Assembly: GCF_021742065.1 (NCBI RefSeq)
Contig: NZ_JAKKIE010000066.1
Span: 1-17,211 of the forward strand
Direction: 5' to 3'
DNA: 17,211 nt
Source of the DNA: Rhizorhapis sp. SPR117
GTDB lineage: Bacteria > Pseudomonadota > Alphaproteobacteria > Sphingomonadales > Sphingomonadaceae
A program made the translations under genes and the position numbers. The notes beneath the pieces were generated by a model. It saw only the letters and a list, made by a program, of their open reading frames with translations. It ran no database searches and was not told the DNA's origin. Position 1 is the stretch's first letter, and each line of letters starts with the position of its first letter. Positions 6,917 to 15,203 of the stretch are shown piece by piece.

Positions 6917-8860
6917 TTGGCGACAAATGATCTCTTTTCGGAATATGCCCGGAACTATGAATCACGCCGTCAGGCGGAGATGTCACTAGAGGATTATCTT
7001 CGCGGATGCCGCGCCGACCCCATGATGTGCGCAAGCGCACCAGAGCGATTGCTGGCCGCAATAGGCGAGCCGGAAATCATCGACACGGCGAAGGATCAGC
7101 GGCTTGGCCGAATCTTCATGAACCGGACGATTCGCCGATATCCAAGCTTTGCTGAATTTCACGGCATGGAAGAAACGATCGAACGAATCGTCAGCTTCTT
7201 TCGCCATGCATCGCAGGGACTCGAAGAGCGCAAACAGATTCTTTACTTGTTGGGCCCTGTCGGCGGCGGCAAATCATCGCTCGCCGAACGCCTCAAGTCG
7301 CTGATGGAAGTGCATCCCATTTATGTGCTGAAAGCGGGGGATGAGGTCAGCCCCGTTTTCGAAAGCCCGTTGGCGCTATTCGATCCGGAAACGCACGGTG
7401 ACATGCTTGAGGATAAATATGGCATTCCGCGCCGTCGTCTATCCGGTCTGATCAGCCCTTGGTGTCGCAAGCGGCTTGATGAATTCGGCGGTGACATATC
7501 CCGCTTCACAGTCGAAAAGATCATGCCTTCGCGTCTGCATCAGGTGGGCATCGCCAAGACTGAACCGGGCGACGAGAATAATCAGGACATCTCCTCGCTG
7601 GTCGGCAAGGTTGACATCCGCAAACTGGAAATGCTCTCGCAGAACGATCCGGATGCTTACAGCTATTCCGGTGGGCTGAACCGCGCGAACCAGGGTATTC
7701 TTGAATTTGTCGAAATGTTCAAGGCGCCGATCAAGATGCTCCACCCGCTGCTGACGGCAACGCAGGAGAGCAATTATATAGGATCGGAAAATATCGGGGC
7801 CATACCCTTTACCGGCATTGTCATGGCGCACTCCAACGAGTCCGAATGGCAGAATTTCAAGAATAACAAGAATAATGAAGCCTTTATCGACCGTATCTAC
7901 GTCATCAAGGTGCCTTATTGCCTGCGCGCAACCGAAGAGCGGATGATCTACGATAAGCTGTTGCGTGGATCGGAACTCTCCGCAGCGCCTTGCGCGCCTG
8001 GCACGCTCGACATGCTGGCCCGCTTCTGTGTCCTTTCCCGCCTGCGCGAGCATGAGAACAGCAATCTTTATTCGAAGATGCGCGTCTATGATGGCGAGAG
8101 CCTGCGCGAGGTCGATCCCCGGGCCAAAAGCATGCAGGAATATAAGGATGCGGCCGGGGTCGATGAGGGCATGGATGGCATTTCGACGCGCTTTGCCTTC
8201 AAATCATTGTCGGCGACCTTCAACCATGATCCATCCGAAGTATCGGCCGACCCGGTCCACCTCATGTATGTGCTTGAGCGCATGGTCCGTCAGGAGCAAC
8301 TTCCGGCGGAGACCGAGACCAAATATCTGGAATTTATCAAGGGTGAACTTGCCCCGCGTTACGCCGAATTCATCGGTAATGAAATTCAGAAGGCCTATCT
8401 CGAATCCTATCACGATTACGGCCAGAACCTCTTTGACCGCTATGTCGCCTATGCCGATGCGTGGATCGAGGATCTGGACTTCAAGGACCCCGACACCGGT
8501 CAGCTATTCGACCGCGAGCTGATCAATCAGGAGCTCACCAAGATCGAAAAGCCCGCGGGCATTGCCAATCCCAAGGATTTCCGCAACGAAGTGGTGAAAT
8601 TCGCGCTCCGTATGCGGGCAAGCAACCATGGCCGCAATCCGTCGTGGACCAGCTATGAGAAAATCCGCGAAGTTATCGAGCGGCGCATGTTCAGTCAGGT
8701 CGAGGACTTGCTGCCGGTCATCAGCTTTGGGTCCAAAAAGGATACCGAGACCGAGAAAAAACATCATGAGTTCGTCGAGCGGATGATTTCTCGCGGTTAT
8801 ACCGAGCGGCAGGTTCGTCGTCTGGTCGAATGGTATATGCGGGTGAAGCAGGCTGGGTAA
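6917..8860 (+). CDS. prkA: PrkA family serine protein kinase (YeaG)
   Basis: This is a full-length PrkA/YeaG protein (647 residues from TTG 6917; 649 from ATG 6911). An N-terminal AAA-like PrkA domain carries the Walker A motif GPVGGGKSS at about 113-121, within QILYLLGPVGGGKSSLAERLK. Further conserved blocks are AKTEPGDENNQDISSLVGKVDIRKLE, FVEMFKAPIKMLHPLLTATQE, AHSNESEW, YSKMRVYDGESL and a C-terminal kinase-related domain ending EWYMRVKQAG. By eye it tracks E. coli YeaG over its entire length. Family members phosphorylate proteins on serine and act under starvation or stress; in E. coli yeaGH responds to nitrogen starvation. Here it is the first gene of prkA-yeaH-spoVR, divergent from bioF, so a shared 200-bp region holds both promoters. 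Direct targets are unknown. Confidence 0.95.
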   Translation: MATNDLFSEYARNYESRRQAEMSLEDYLRGCRADPMMCASAPERLLAAIGEPEIIDTAKDQRLGRIFMNRTIRRYPSFAEFHGMEETIERIVSFFRHASQGLEERKQILYLLGPVGGGKSSLAERLKSLMEVHPIYVLKAGDEVSPVFESPLALFDPETHGDMLEDKYGIPRRRLSGLISPWCRKRLDEFGGDISRFTVEKIMPSRLHQVGIAKTEPGDENNQDISSLVGKVDIRKLEMLSQNDPDAYSYSGGLNRANQGILEFVEMFKAPIKMLHPLLTATQESNYIGSENIGAIPFTGIVMAHSNESEWQNFKNNKNNEAFIDRIYVIKVPYCLRATEERMIYDKLLRGSELSAAPCAPGTLDMLARFCVLSRLREHENSNLYSKMRVYDGESLREVDPRAKSMQEYKDAAGVDEGMDGISTRFAFKSLSATFNHDPSEVSADPVHLMYVLERMVRQEQLPAETETKYLEFIKGELAPRYAEFIGNEIQKAYLESYHDYGQNLFDRYVAYADAWIEDLDFKDPDTGQLFDRELINQELTKIEKPAGIANPKDFRNEVVKFALRMRASNHGRNPSWTSYEKIREVIERRMFSQVEDLLPVISFGSKKDTETEKKHHEFVERMISRGYTERQVRRLVEWYMRVKQAG

Positions 8861-8881
8861 AGGAGGCAGGTTAGCGCTCTA

Positions 8882-10183
8882 ATGTATGTTATCGATCGAC
8901 GCCTGAACCCCGGCGGCAAGAGCCTCGTCAACCGGCAGCGCTTCTTGCGGAGGGCGCGGTCATTGGTCCAGCGGGCGGTTCGAGACAGTCTGAAAGACCG
9001 CAGCATAAAGGACATTGATCAGGAGGGCGAAGTTTCCATCGTCCGCAAGGGGGTGCAGGAACCAACCTTGCATCGCACCAGCAGCGGCGGCAACCGCGAG
9101 CATATATTACCCGGCAACAAGGAATATGTCGAAGGCGACACAATACCTCGCCCGCCAGCAGGCGAAGGTGGTGGCGGGAGTGAGGCCGGAACCGGCGAGG
9201 GTGAGGATGAATTCCGCTTCGTCCTGACTCGCGAGGAGTTTCTGGACCTTTTCCTTGAGGATCTCGAACTGCCTGACCTTGCCAAGCGTCGATTGACCGG
9301 AGGCAACGCCTACACATTGCGCCGCGCCGGTTATACCATGTCGGGATCGCCGGCCAGCCTTTCAGTCGGTCGAACGATGCGCAATGCCATGTCGCGCCGT
9401 ATCGCATTGAAACGCCCCAAGTCAGAGGAGATCAAGCGGCTGGAAGAGGAAATTGCCCGGTTGGAGGCGCAGGGGGCTGATACGGACAAGATCGCTGGCT
9501 TGCGCGAAGAGCGCGACAGGCTGGAGCTGCGCCGCCGCCTTATCTCCTATATCGATCCCATCGACCTTCGTTACCGCCGTTACGAACAGCACCCCAAACC
9601 CATCGCTCAGGCGGTAATGTTCTGCCTGATGGACGTGTCGGGTTCCATGAGCGAGCATATGAAGGACCTTGCCAAGCGTTTCTATGCGCTGCTTCATCTG
9701 TTCCTGACGCGCTGTTATCGGCATGTCGATGTCGTGTTCATCCGTCATACTGACCGGGCGCAGGAAGTGGATGAGCAAACCTTTTTCTACAGCCGCGAAA
9801 CCGGCGGCACTCTGGTGTCGAGCGCGCTTGAGAAAATGCTGGAGGTGGTCAAGGACCGCTACCACCCAGAAGACTGGAATATTTATGTCGCACAGGCGTC
9901 CGATGGCGACAACATGGCCAGCGATAACCCCACATCGATCAGTCTGATGCAGGACGGCATCGTGCCGATTTCCCAATATGTCGCCTATCTGGAGGTTGGG
10001 CGCGAAGAAGATCCGATGGCGGGCGGCACGCTGGCGAGCCAGAGTGAACTTTGGCAGGCCTATGAGGCCGTTACGGCGCCAGAAGGGCGGTTTGTCATGC
10101 GCAAGGTGCATCATCGGCGCGAAATCTACCCGGTTTTCCGGGAGCTGTTCCAGCGTCGGGGCATGGGAGTGACGCAAAGATGA
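8882..10183 (+). CDS. yeaH: YeaH/YhbH family protein (DUF444) with VWA-like domain
   Basis: This 433-residue member of the DUF444 (YeaH/YhbH) family is the usual partner of PrkA. The N-terminus IDRRLNPGGKSLVNRQRFLRR is the family signature. A Gly/Glu-rich linker lies at about 92-108 and a highly charged, probably coiled-coil segment at about 180-220. A von Willebrand A-like domain starts with the MIDAS motif DVSGSMS (Asp251, Ser253, Ser255), followed by ETGGTLVSSAL and QASDGDN. Its biochemical role is not established; the MIDAS suggests metal-dependent protein binding. It starts 21 bp after prkA; AGGAGG at 8861-8866 is rather far (15 nt) from the ATG, though no nearer in-frame start exists. 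Its stop overlaps the spoVR start by ATGA. Confidence 0.93.
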   Translation: MYVIDRRLNPGGKSLVNRQRFLRRARSLVQRAVRDSLKDRSIKDIDQEGEVSIVRKGVQEPTLHRTSSGGNREHILPGNKEYVEGDTIPRPPAGEGGGGSEAGTGEGEDEFRFVLTREEFLDLFLEDLELPDLAKRRLTGGNAYTLRRAGYTMSGSPASLSVGRTMRNAMSRRIALKRPKSEEIKRLEEEIARLEAQGADTDKIAGLREERDRLELRRRLISYIDPIDLRYRRYEQHPKPIAQAVMFCLMDVSGSMSEHMKDLAKRFYALLHLFLTRCYRHVDVVFIRHTDRAQEVDEQTFFYSRETGGTLVSSALEKMLEVVKDRYHPEDWNIYVAQASDGDNMASDNPTSISLMQDGIVPISQYVAYLEVGREEDPMAGGTLASQSELWQAYEAVTAPEGRFVMRKVHHRREIYPVFRELFQRRGMGVTQR

Positions 10184-11715
10184 TCGATCGCGTCGGCACG
10201 CCCCTGTTTGAAGGCGGCGACTGGAATTTCGAACTGATCCGCCGGATTTATGATGCGGTGGAGGATATCGCGCTCAATGAGATGAAGCTCGACGTCTATC
10301 CCAACCAGATCGAGGTCATCACCGCCGAACAGATGCTGGATGCCTATTCATCGACGGGCATGCCACTTTTTTACAAGCACTGGTCCTTCGGGAAGCAATT
10401 TCTTGCCAACGAGATGATGTATCGCAAGGGTATGCGTGGCCTTGCCTATGAGCTGGTGATCAATTCCGATCCCTGCATCAGCTATATCATGGAAGAAAAC
10501 ACGGCCATGATGCAGACGCTTGTCATTGCGCACGCGGCCTTTGGACATAATCATTTCTTCAAGAGTAATTATCTGTTCAAGCAGTGGACGGATGCCGAGG
10601 GCATTCTCGATTATCTGGAGTTCGCCAAGGCCTATATCATGAATTGCGAGGAGCGGTATGGGCAGCAGGCTGTCGAACGGCTGCTCGATGCCGCGCATGC
10701 ATTGATGCATCAGGGCGTCCACCGCTATCCACGCGCCAAGGTGCGTGACCTGAAGGCTGAAGCCGCGCGTGAGGCAGAGCGCCACGCGCATCAGGAAAGC
10801 ATCTATAATGTGCTGTGGACTACCTTACCCATTGAGGAGAAGGAGGAACCGACCGCCGCCGATTACCGGCGACAGGCATTGAACCTGCCGCAGGAGAACA
10901 TCCTCTATTTTCTGGAAAAATCCGCTCCGAATCTGGCTGCATGGGAACGTGAAATATTACGCATCATCCGCCTGATTGCGCAATATTTCTACCCGCAGAT
11001 GCAAACCAAGGTGATGAACGAGGGCGCGGCTACCTATTGCCATTACCGTATCATGACGCGTCTGCACGAAAAGGGGCAGATCACCGATGGCGCCTTTATG
11101 GAATTTTTGCAGTCGCATACCAACGTCACACAGCAGCCGATGTTCGATTCAGGCCATTATGGTGGATTCAACCCCTATGCTCTCGGCTTTGGCATGATGC
11201 AGGACATCAGTCGCATATGTACTGATCCGACAAGCGAAGACCGCAGTTGGTTTCCTGATATTGCGGGTTCAGGCGATCCGGACGAGGTGATGAAGCATAT
11301 CTGGGCCAATTATCGGGATGAAAGTTTTATAGGACAGTTTCTCAGTCCGCATCTCATCCGGTCGTTGAAGCTGTTCAAGCTGGGTGATCAGGAAAAGGAA
11401 TCGGCGCTGAGTGTGGACGCAATCCATAATGAGCGCGGCTATCGGGAAATCCGCCGGACATTGGCGCGGCAATATGATATTGGCTGGCTGGAACCCGATA
11501 TTCAGATTGTCGACGTGGATATGGCGGGTGATCGCCATTTGATATTGGAGCATAAAGTCACCAACGGTATCATCCTGGCCGCCGAGGATGCCGATCAGGT
11601 CTTGCAGCATCTGGCCAATTTATGGGGTTACGGGGTCCGCATGAATGAAGTGGAGGCAGAAAATGGCAAGGTGTTGAAGGAGCACCGGGCCGAACCTCGG
11701 ACGTCCGATAATTGA
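10180..11715 (+). CDS. SpoVR family protein (YcgB)
   Basis: A 511-residue SpoVR/YcgB family protein, the same length as E. coli YcgB (about 510). Family blocks include MPLFYKHWSFGKQF, ELVINSDPCISYIMEENTAMMQTLVIAHAAFGHNHFFK, NILYFLEKSAPNLAAWEREILRIIR, QTKVMNEGAATYCHYRIMTRL and NPYALGFGM. Many His and Glu residues in the central blocks hint at a metal site, but that is inference. Bacillus SpoVR affects spore cortex formation; non-sporeformers carry it with PrkA and YeaH as a stress set, as here. Its ATG overlaps the yeaH stop by four bases, so translation is coupled. It is the last gene of the operon, followed by a probable terminator. Confidence 0.94.
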   Translation: MIDRVGTPLFEGGDWNFELIRRIYDAVEDIALNEMKLDVYPNQIEVITAEQMLDAYSSTGMPLFYKHWSFGKQFLANEMMYRKGMRGLAYELVINSDPCISYIMEENTAMMQTLVIAHAAFGHNHFFKSNYLFKQWTDAEGILDYLEFAKAYIMNCEERYGQQAVERLLDAAHALMHQGVHRYPRAKVRDLKAEAAREAERHAHQESIYNVLWTTLPIEEKEEPTAADYRRQALNLPQENILYFLEKSAPNLAAWEREILRIIRLIAQYFYPQMQTKVMNEGAATYCHYRIMTRLHEKGQITDGAFMEFLQSHTNVTQQPMFDSGHYGGFNPYALGFGMMQDISRICTDPTSEDRSWFPDIAGSGDPDEVMKHIWANYRDESFIGQFLSPHLIRSLKLFKLGDQEKESALSVDAIHNERGYREIRRTLARQYDIGWLEPDIQIVDVDMAGDRHLILEHKVTNGIILAAEDADQVLQHLANLWGYGVRMNEVEAENGKVLKEHRAEPRTSDN

Positions 11716-11717
11716 CC

Positions 11718-11750
11718 AGTTCCTGCCACATGGGAATTTATTTTCTTTTT
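11718..11750 (+). terminator. Probable Rho-independent terminator after spoVR
   Basis: A 7-bp stem (11718-11724 with 11732-11738, including two G-U pairs) around a 7-nt loop starts 2 bp after the spoVR stop and is followed by a T-rich tract (11739-11750). Position and shape fit the end of the prkA-yeaH-spoVR transcript. The stem is short, so strength is uncertain. Confidence 0.55.
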
Positions 11751-11982
11751 ACGTCATTTGCGCTAAGTAACATGGACTGCATTGATTAGGATCGGAGCAT
11801 TTACAGGCGATCGGAAGGCTGGAACGTCCGCTTGCGGGCATTGAATGAACAGTTCGAGAGCCAAAACTCAATCGACAGACGGGAAGACGCAAGCGCCGCT
11901 GAAAAGCAGGCTGCAAGGGACGCATCTCCCCATATTCCGGGCGAAAGTGCCCGACAATGAACGAAGTACAGGAGTGTCCTTC

Positions 11983-12189
11983 ATGATCATTACGGATAAT
12001 CCGGCCGCCTATCTGGAACGCGCCGAAATGCACGAACAACTCGCAGCCGGAACCTCGGATGAACCGGCGCGCAAGATGCATTTGGCGATGGCGGCGGAAT
12101 ACCGGCGCAAGGCCGCTGAAATCGGAGCTTTAAGCATCGCACGTTCAGGAACCGACCACGGATTGAAGTTACACGCCTCCGCCGGGTAG
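11983..12189 (+). CDS. Small hypothetical protein, 68 residues
   Basis: A short soluble protein with no signal peptide or membrane segment. Residues 5-50 (PAAYLERAEMHEQLAAG...ARKMHLAMAAEYRRKAAEIG) read as two amphipathic helices rich in Ala, Glu, Arg and Met. The pattern resembles small alphaproteobacterial proteins with a 'YRERA.. LA.. A....L..A..YE.LA' layout, of unknown function. I chose ATG 11983 because AGGAG (11970-11974) lies 8 nt before it; the frame is open from 11845 but the extra 46 residues look like non-coding translation. It lies alone between spoVR (behind a terminator) and the convergent pilin gene. Function not recognised. Confidence 0.6.
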   Translation: MIITDNPAAYLERAEMHEQLAAGTSDEPARKMHLAMAAEYRRKAAEIGALSIARSGTDHGLKLHASAG

Positions 12190-12198
12190 GTGAACCAG

Positions 12199-12233
12199 GA
12201 CGCAGCTTGGAAAATTGCGTCGCTTTGCGCGAC
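12199..12233 (+). other. Two overlapping short hairpins after the small ORF
   Basis: GACGCA (12199-12204) pairs with TGCGTC (12216-12221). The overlapping GTCGC (12219-12223) and GCGAC (12229-12233) form a second stem with a 5-nt loop, followed by CATTTTG. They are mutually exclusive and lie 10-45 bp after the small ORF. A weak terminator between this gene and the convergent pilin gene is the simplest reading. Confidence 0.3.
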
Positions 12234-12312
12234 CATTTTGTGTGCGCCAGAGCCAGCTTATTGCCGTGCTACACAGCCAGTGATGCAGTGGTACGGCTTT
12301 TGTTGCAAGGCA

Positions 12313-12654
12313 CTATGGAGCACCCTTATCCTTCCCGGGTGCGGAACCGCTTTTCCTTGCAGATGAGGCCGCATTGGCAGGTGTAGTCCGGCTCTGACCG
12401 GGGGCACTTCCACTTTTACCGGCCGCATTGTTGGATGCCGCCGATGGAATAGCTGGTGAGCCTCCAGCTCCGGCATCGATGGATACCGAGGCGATCAGAT
12501 TGGCGGACCTCGTAATACTGTCTATTGTAGCGCTGGTCAGCGATATAAGGGCCATCACGAGGCCGATGCCGATCACCGCCAATATAAGCGCATATTCAGC
12601 TGCGCTGGCCCCGGAAATTTCCCGTAACAAAAAGCTCTTTGCCCTAGATCGCAT
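12313..12654 (-). CDS. Flp/Fap type IVb pilin-like protein with long low-complexity tail
   Basis: A 113-residue protein with a class III (prepilin) leader. The predicted cleavage follows Gly15 (REISG|ASAAEYALILA), with the conserved glutamate at +5 (Glu20) and then one hydrophobic helix (about 21-40), as in Flp pilins of Tad systems. Tad pilins are cut by TadV/CpaA and assembled at the inner membrane. Usual Flp pilins are about 50-70 residues; here a tail from ~60 to 113 is rich in Ser, Ala, Gly, Pro and Lys and contains KSGSAPG twice (80-86 and 101-107). GAAGGG lies 5 nt before the ATG. No other tad/cpa gene is near, so this is an orphan pilin. It is divergent from the DUF2279 gene. The domain call is good; function of the tail is unknown. 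Confidence 0.8.
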   Translation of the reverse strand: MRSRAKSFLLREISGASAAEYALILAVIGIGLVMALISLTSATIDSITRSANLIASVSIDAGAGGSPAIPSAASNNAAGKSGSAPGQSRTTPANAASSARKSGSAPGKDKGAP

Positions 12655-12813
12655 AACTACCCTTCAGTTGCGACATGCGTCCGCAGCAATGAGTGGTACT
12701 CTCTTTTGACGATTCATGCAGAAAAATTCATATTACGCCTCTTCACATGCACGTCGCGGCTTTTCCTCAACATAATTCACATGTATTTTCAAGGAACAGA
12801 TACGGAAGGGTCG

Positions 12814-13893
12814 ATGCGTATTATCAAAATGGGATATGCCTGTGCATTGGTCCTTTGCGTTCCCATGATCTGTGGGATTGCCCATGCTCAAACGAACCAA
12901 ATTGAATCACAGAGGCATCCGACACCCCTGATAAATGCAACCCTGTCGGATGCCGCCCAAGTGGTGCCGGCGGGGGAGGATGCGCTTGCTACGCTTTCTT
13001 TTTTGATGGAGCGTCAGCAAATTTCCGATAGCTCATCAGCAAAGGACGGTGACTCCGCGCCGACAAAATTAACGATACAAGAGCCCTTGGCGCAGCGTAG
13101 TTGGACTGATCATGTGCCAAGGGGCGAGAGTGCCTATCCCACATTTGGAAGTCAGGTGAGTGAGATCAAGTGGGAGACGCTAGGCTTGATCGGATATTTC
13201 ACCGCGATTAATTCGCCCAAATTGTTCAGGGAGACAAAGCCCTTTCATTTCAAGGACGAGGGCTGGTTTGGCAAATCAACTGACAATCTGGGTGTCGACA
13301 AGCTGACTCATGCCTTTAACAGTTATTTGCTGGCCGAGTTTCTGCACGATAGGCTTCACAGGAAAACAAATGGTGCGAGTGGGGATGCTCTGACTGCCGC
13401 ACTCCTGGCATCGGGCGTTATGATATACAGTGAGTTGTATGACGGTATCGAGACAACGAGCGGATTCTCGTTGGAGGATGTTGCCATGAACACTGCTGGG
13501 GCGGCATTTTCAGTCCTGCGCAATACAGTGCCTGGGCTTAAGGAAAAGCTTGATTTCCGCCTTCTCCTGATCCCCAATTCGGACATTTATACCCGAACGG
13601 GCAAACGTCATTATGCCCAACAGCGTTACTTGCTGGCTTTGAAAATGTCTGGCTTCGAGAAACTAAAGGAGACACCTTTACGCTTTGCCGAGTTGCATGC
13701 CGGCTATTATGCCTCTGGCTTTACGCACCAGGCCATTGCACGCGGAGAAACGCCAAGGCGCCATTTGTTCTTTGGTGTAGGCCTTAACCTGCGCGAGCTA
13801 TTCTTTCCTAGTCCCAAATCGAATGTCAGCAGGATCGCGGCCACTTCACTCAACTATATACAAATTCCATATACTGCGTTTCATTGGGACTGA
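12814..13893 (+). CDS. Secreted DUF2279 family protein
   Basis: A 359-residue protein with a signal peptide (MRIIKMGYACALVLCVPMICGIAHA, cleavage about 25/26, AHA|Q), so probably periplasmic or outer-membrane associated. After a poorly conserved ~90-residue region, a DUF2279-like domain occupies about 120-245: GVDKLTHAFNSYLLAEFLHDRL (160-181), a hydrophobic segment LTAALLASGVMIYSELYDG, then SGFSLEDVAMNTAGAAF. The Asp-Lys...His, Glu-Leu-Tyr-Asp-Gly and Phe-Ser...Glu-Asp pattern is typical of DUF2279 and related predicted lipoproteins. The C-terminal third (HAGYYASGF.., VGLNLRELFFP) looks beta-rich. GGAAGGG (12804-12810) is 3 nt before this ATG; ATGs at 12706 and 12781 are in frame but would bury the signal peptide. 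Function unknown. Confidence 0.75.
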   Translation: MRIIKMGYACALVLCVPMICGIAHAQTNQIESQRHPTPLINATLSDAAQVVPAGEDALATLSFLMERQQISDSSSAKDGDSAPTKLTIQEPLAQRSWTDHVPRGESAYPTFGSQVSEIKWETLGLIGYFTAINSPKLFRETKPFHFKDEGWFGKSTDNLGVDKLTHAFNSYLLAEFLHDRLHRKTNGASGDALTAALLASGVMIYSELYDGIETTSGFSLEDVAMNTAGAAFSVLRNTVPGLKEKLDFRLLLIPNSDIYTRTGKRHYAQQRYLLALKMSGFEKLKETPLRFAELHAGYYASGFTHQAIARGETPRRHLFFGVGLNLRELFFPSPKSNVSRIAATSLNYIQIPYTAFHWD

Positions 13894-13972
13894 TCTATTG
13901 CCTGCTGCCTGATTTTGTCGGAACAACGCACGGCCTGTCGCTGGAAAGTGGGGCAATTCTCGATAGTTGATA

Positions 13973-14019
13973 TGGTGCCGCTTATCCGACTCGAACGGAT
14001 GACCTACTGATTACAAATC
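13973..14019 (-). pseudogene. 3' fragment of tRNA-Thr(UGU): attachment-site remnant
   Basis: On the minus strand this 47-nt piece matches the 3' part of a tRNA from about position 30 to the CCA end: anticodon loop TTTGTAA (anticodon TGT, Thr), 3' anticodon stem TCAGT, a perfect T arm (ATCCG-TTCGAGT-CGGAT), acceptor strand AAGCGGC, discriminator A, CCA. The 5' half is missing: upstream of the loop only two bases still pair, and no matching GCCGCTT acceptor strand or D arm follows. A clean break inside the anticodon stem is how an element that integrates in a tRNA gene leaves the displaced 3' end, with the intact tRNA rebuilt at the other end, here expected to the right of the window. Confidence 0.82.
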
Positions 14020-14048
14020 TCATGGTCACTTAATCATTGCTCCCTTGA

Positions 14049-15203
14049 TTATACGTCCAGCCCCGGCCACTCGGACCGTTCTTCGCCCATCGGCGGCAGG
14101 GCGAACATGTGGGTGAGATACTGCACTGGGCCGTTGTTGTGCTCCATGTAGGCAATGCCGGGCGGCATCCGTCCCTGCTCGCGAAGCATTCGCGTGAGCC
14201 TTCGCACGACCACCGCACAGCGGTAATAACCGAAGATGATGTGCCAGTCGAGATGGCGAGCCTCCATTCCGGTCAGCTGCTCCCAGTAATGCACCAGCTG
14301 TCGCCCGGTCCCAAAGCCGCCGAGCCGCGAAACACCGAGACCCGAGGTAGCCCCTACATCGAGGCAGATCCACCAGGCCAGGTCAGCGACTGGTCCCGCA
14401 AGCGAGACCATGTCCCAGTCGAGGATCGCCGCGACTTCGTGATCCTTGCCGAAGATGATGTTCGACATCCTCGAATCTCCCCACGAAAAGCCGGGGATCG
14501 GGTCCGACGGATAGTTGGCGAGCAGCCAATCGCGCGCATGATCGATCACGCGATGTCTCTCGCCATAGGGCTCGTCGATCTGCTGGATAAAATAGTCAAG
14601 ATTGGCGCGCAGCCCATCTTTCCTCCCGGCGTCGGGCAGAAAATGAAACAGCTCCGAGTCTACCTTGTGGAGCCGAGCCATCGCTTCGATCGCCCCGCAC
14701 CACATTTTCCTGCGCTCGGCGTCCGCAAGTTCCGTGACCCATCCCGAGACGGTATAGGGCGGGTTGTCCGGCGGCACCCGCCCCTCGATCTTCTCCATCA
14801 GGAAGAATGGCGCCCCAAGCAGGCTGGGGTCCGGCTCGATCCCGATCACCCGCGGAGTCGGAACGTCGTCGACCGCTTCGAGCGCACGGTACATGTTGAA
14901 CTGCAATTCTGTATCCGAACCGGGAGATAGCGGCTCTGCGGCTTCGATCCGCGCGACGAACTCGGCGGTCCTTCGGCCGCCCGCTTCCGTCCGGTCTACG
15001 CTCATCAGCAGCGTTTCGTTAGCGACCCCTGATCCGTGGGGCATGTCGATGGCAGTGACCCTTATGTCCGGATCGGCGAAATGCCTGCGAAGCCATTGCT
15101 CCATCTTTGCCTGCAGCTCCACCGGATCGCGTGTCTGGTCCTTTGTCGGGATGATGTTCGCCTCGTCCGCCCTCGCATCCCCAGGCGCGGACCTTTTACC
15201 CAC
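14049..15203 (-). CDS. Phosphotransferase (aminoglycoside/choline-kinase-like) family protein
   Basis: A 384-residue kinase-fold protein of the APH/ACAD10-11 phosphotransferase superfamily. Motifs: GSGVANETLLMSV (57-69, the nucleotide-loop region), FLMEKIEG (134-141, hinge), the catalytic loop SWGDSRMSNIIF with Asp243 and Asn248, and the metal-binding ILDWDMVSLAGPVADLAWW with Asp262 and Asp264. All key residues are present, so an active kinase is likely. Close relatives sit in acyl-CoA or alcohol catabolism clusters; ACAD10/11 kinase domains phosphorylate 4-hydroxyacyl-CoAs. The start is GTG 15203: AGGGAGG lies 6 nt upstream and it overlaps the hydrolase stop by 8 bp. The frame is open upstream to 15473, but that part is an antisense-like shadow of the hydrolase C-terminus. 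Antibiotic resistance is not implied. Confidence 0.85.
   Translation of the reverse strand: MGKRSAPGDARADEANIIPTKDQTRDPVELQAKMEQWLRRHFADPDIRVTAIDMPHGSGVANETLLMSVDRTEAGGRRTAEFVARIEAAEPLSPGSDTELQFNMYRALEAVDDVPTPRVIGIEPDPSLLGAPFFLMEKIEGRVPPDNPPYTVSGWVTELADAERRKMWCGAIEAMARLHKVDSELFHFLPDAGRKDGLRANLDYFIQQIDEPYGERHRVIDHARDWLLANYPSDPIPGFSWGDSRMSNIIFGKDHEVAAILDWDMVSLAGPVADLAWWICLDVGATSGLGVSRLGGFGTGRQLVHYWEQLTGMEARHLDWHIIFGYYRCAVVVRRLTRMLREQGRMPPGIAYMEHNNGPVQYLTHMFALPPMGEERSEWPGLDV

Noticed and set aside
7439..8053. 204-residue minus-strand ORF
   Set aside because: It is antisense to well-conserved prkA and has no recognisable domain or ribosome-binding site.
9422..10177. 251-residue minus-strand ORF
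   Set aside because: It is antisense to the conserved VWA part of yeaH, so it is a shadow.
6827..11759. 11-bp word TTACGTCATTT before prkA (6827-6837) and after spoVR (11749-11759)
   Set aside because: Two copies of an 11-bp A/T-rich word, one of them next to a terminator, are not enough to call a regulatory repeat.
13973..14048. A complete tRNA-Thr
   Set aside because: No D arm and no 5' acceptor strand follow the anticodon loop, and the anticodon stem pairs only at two positions.
14049..15203. Antibiotic-resistance (aminoglycoside phosphotransferase) gene
   Set aside because: The kinase fold is shared, but length, motif variants (WGDSRMSN, DWDMVSLAGP) and the hydrolase partner fit the ACAD10/11-like catabolic group better.
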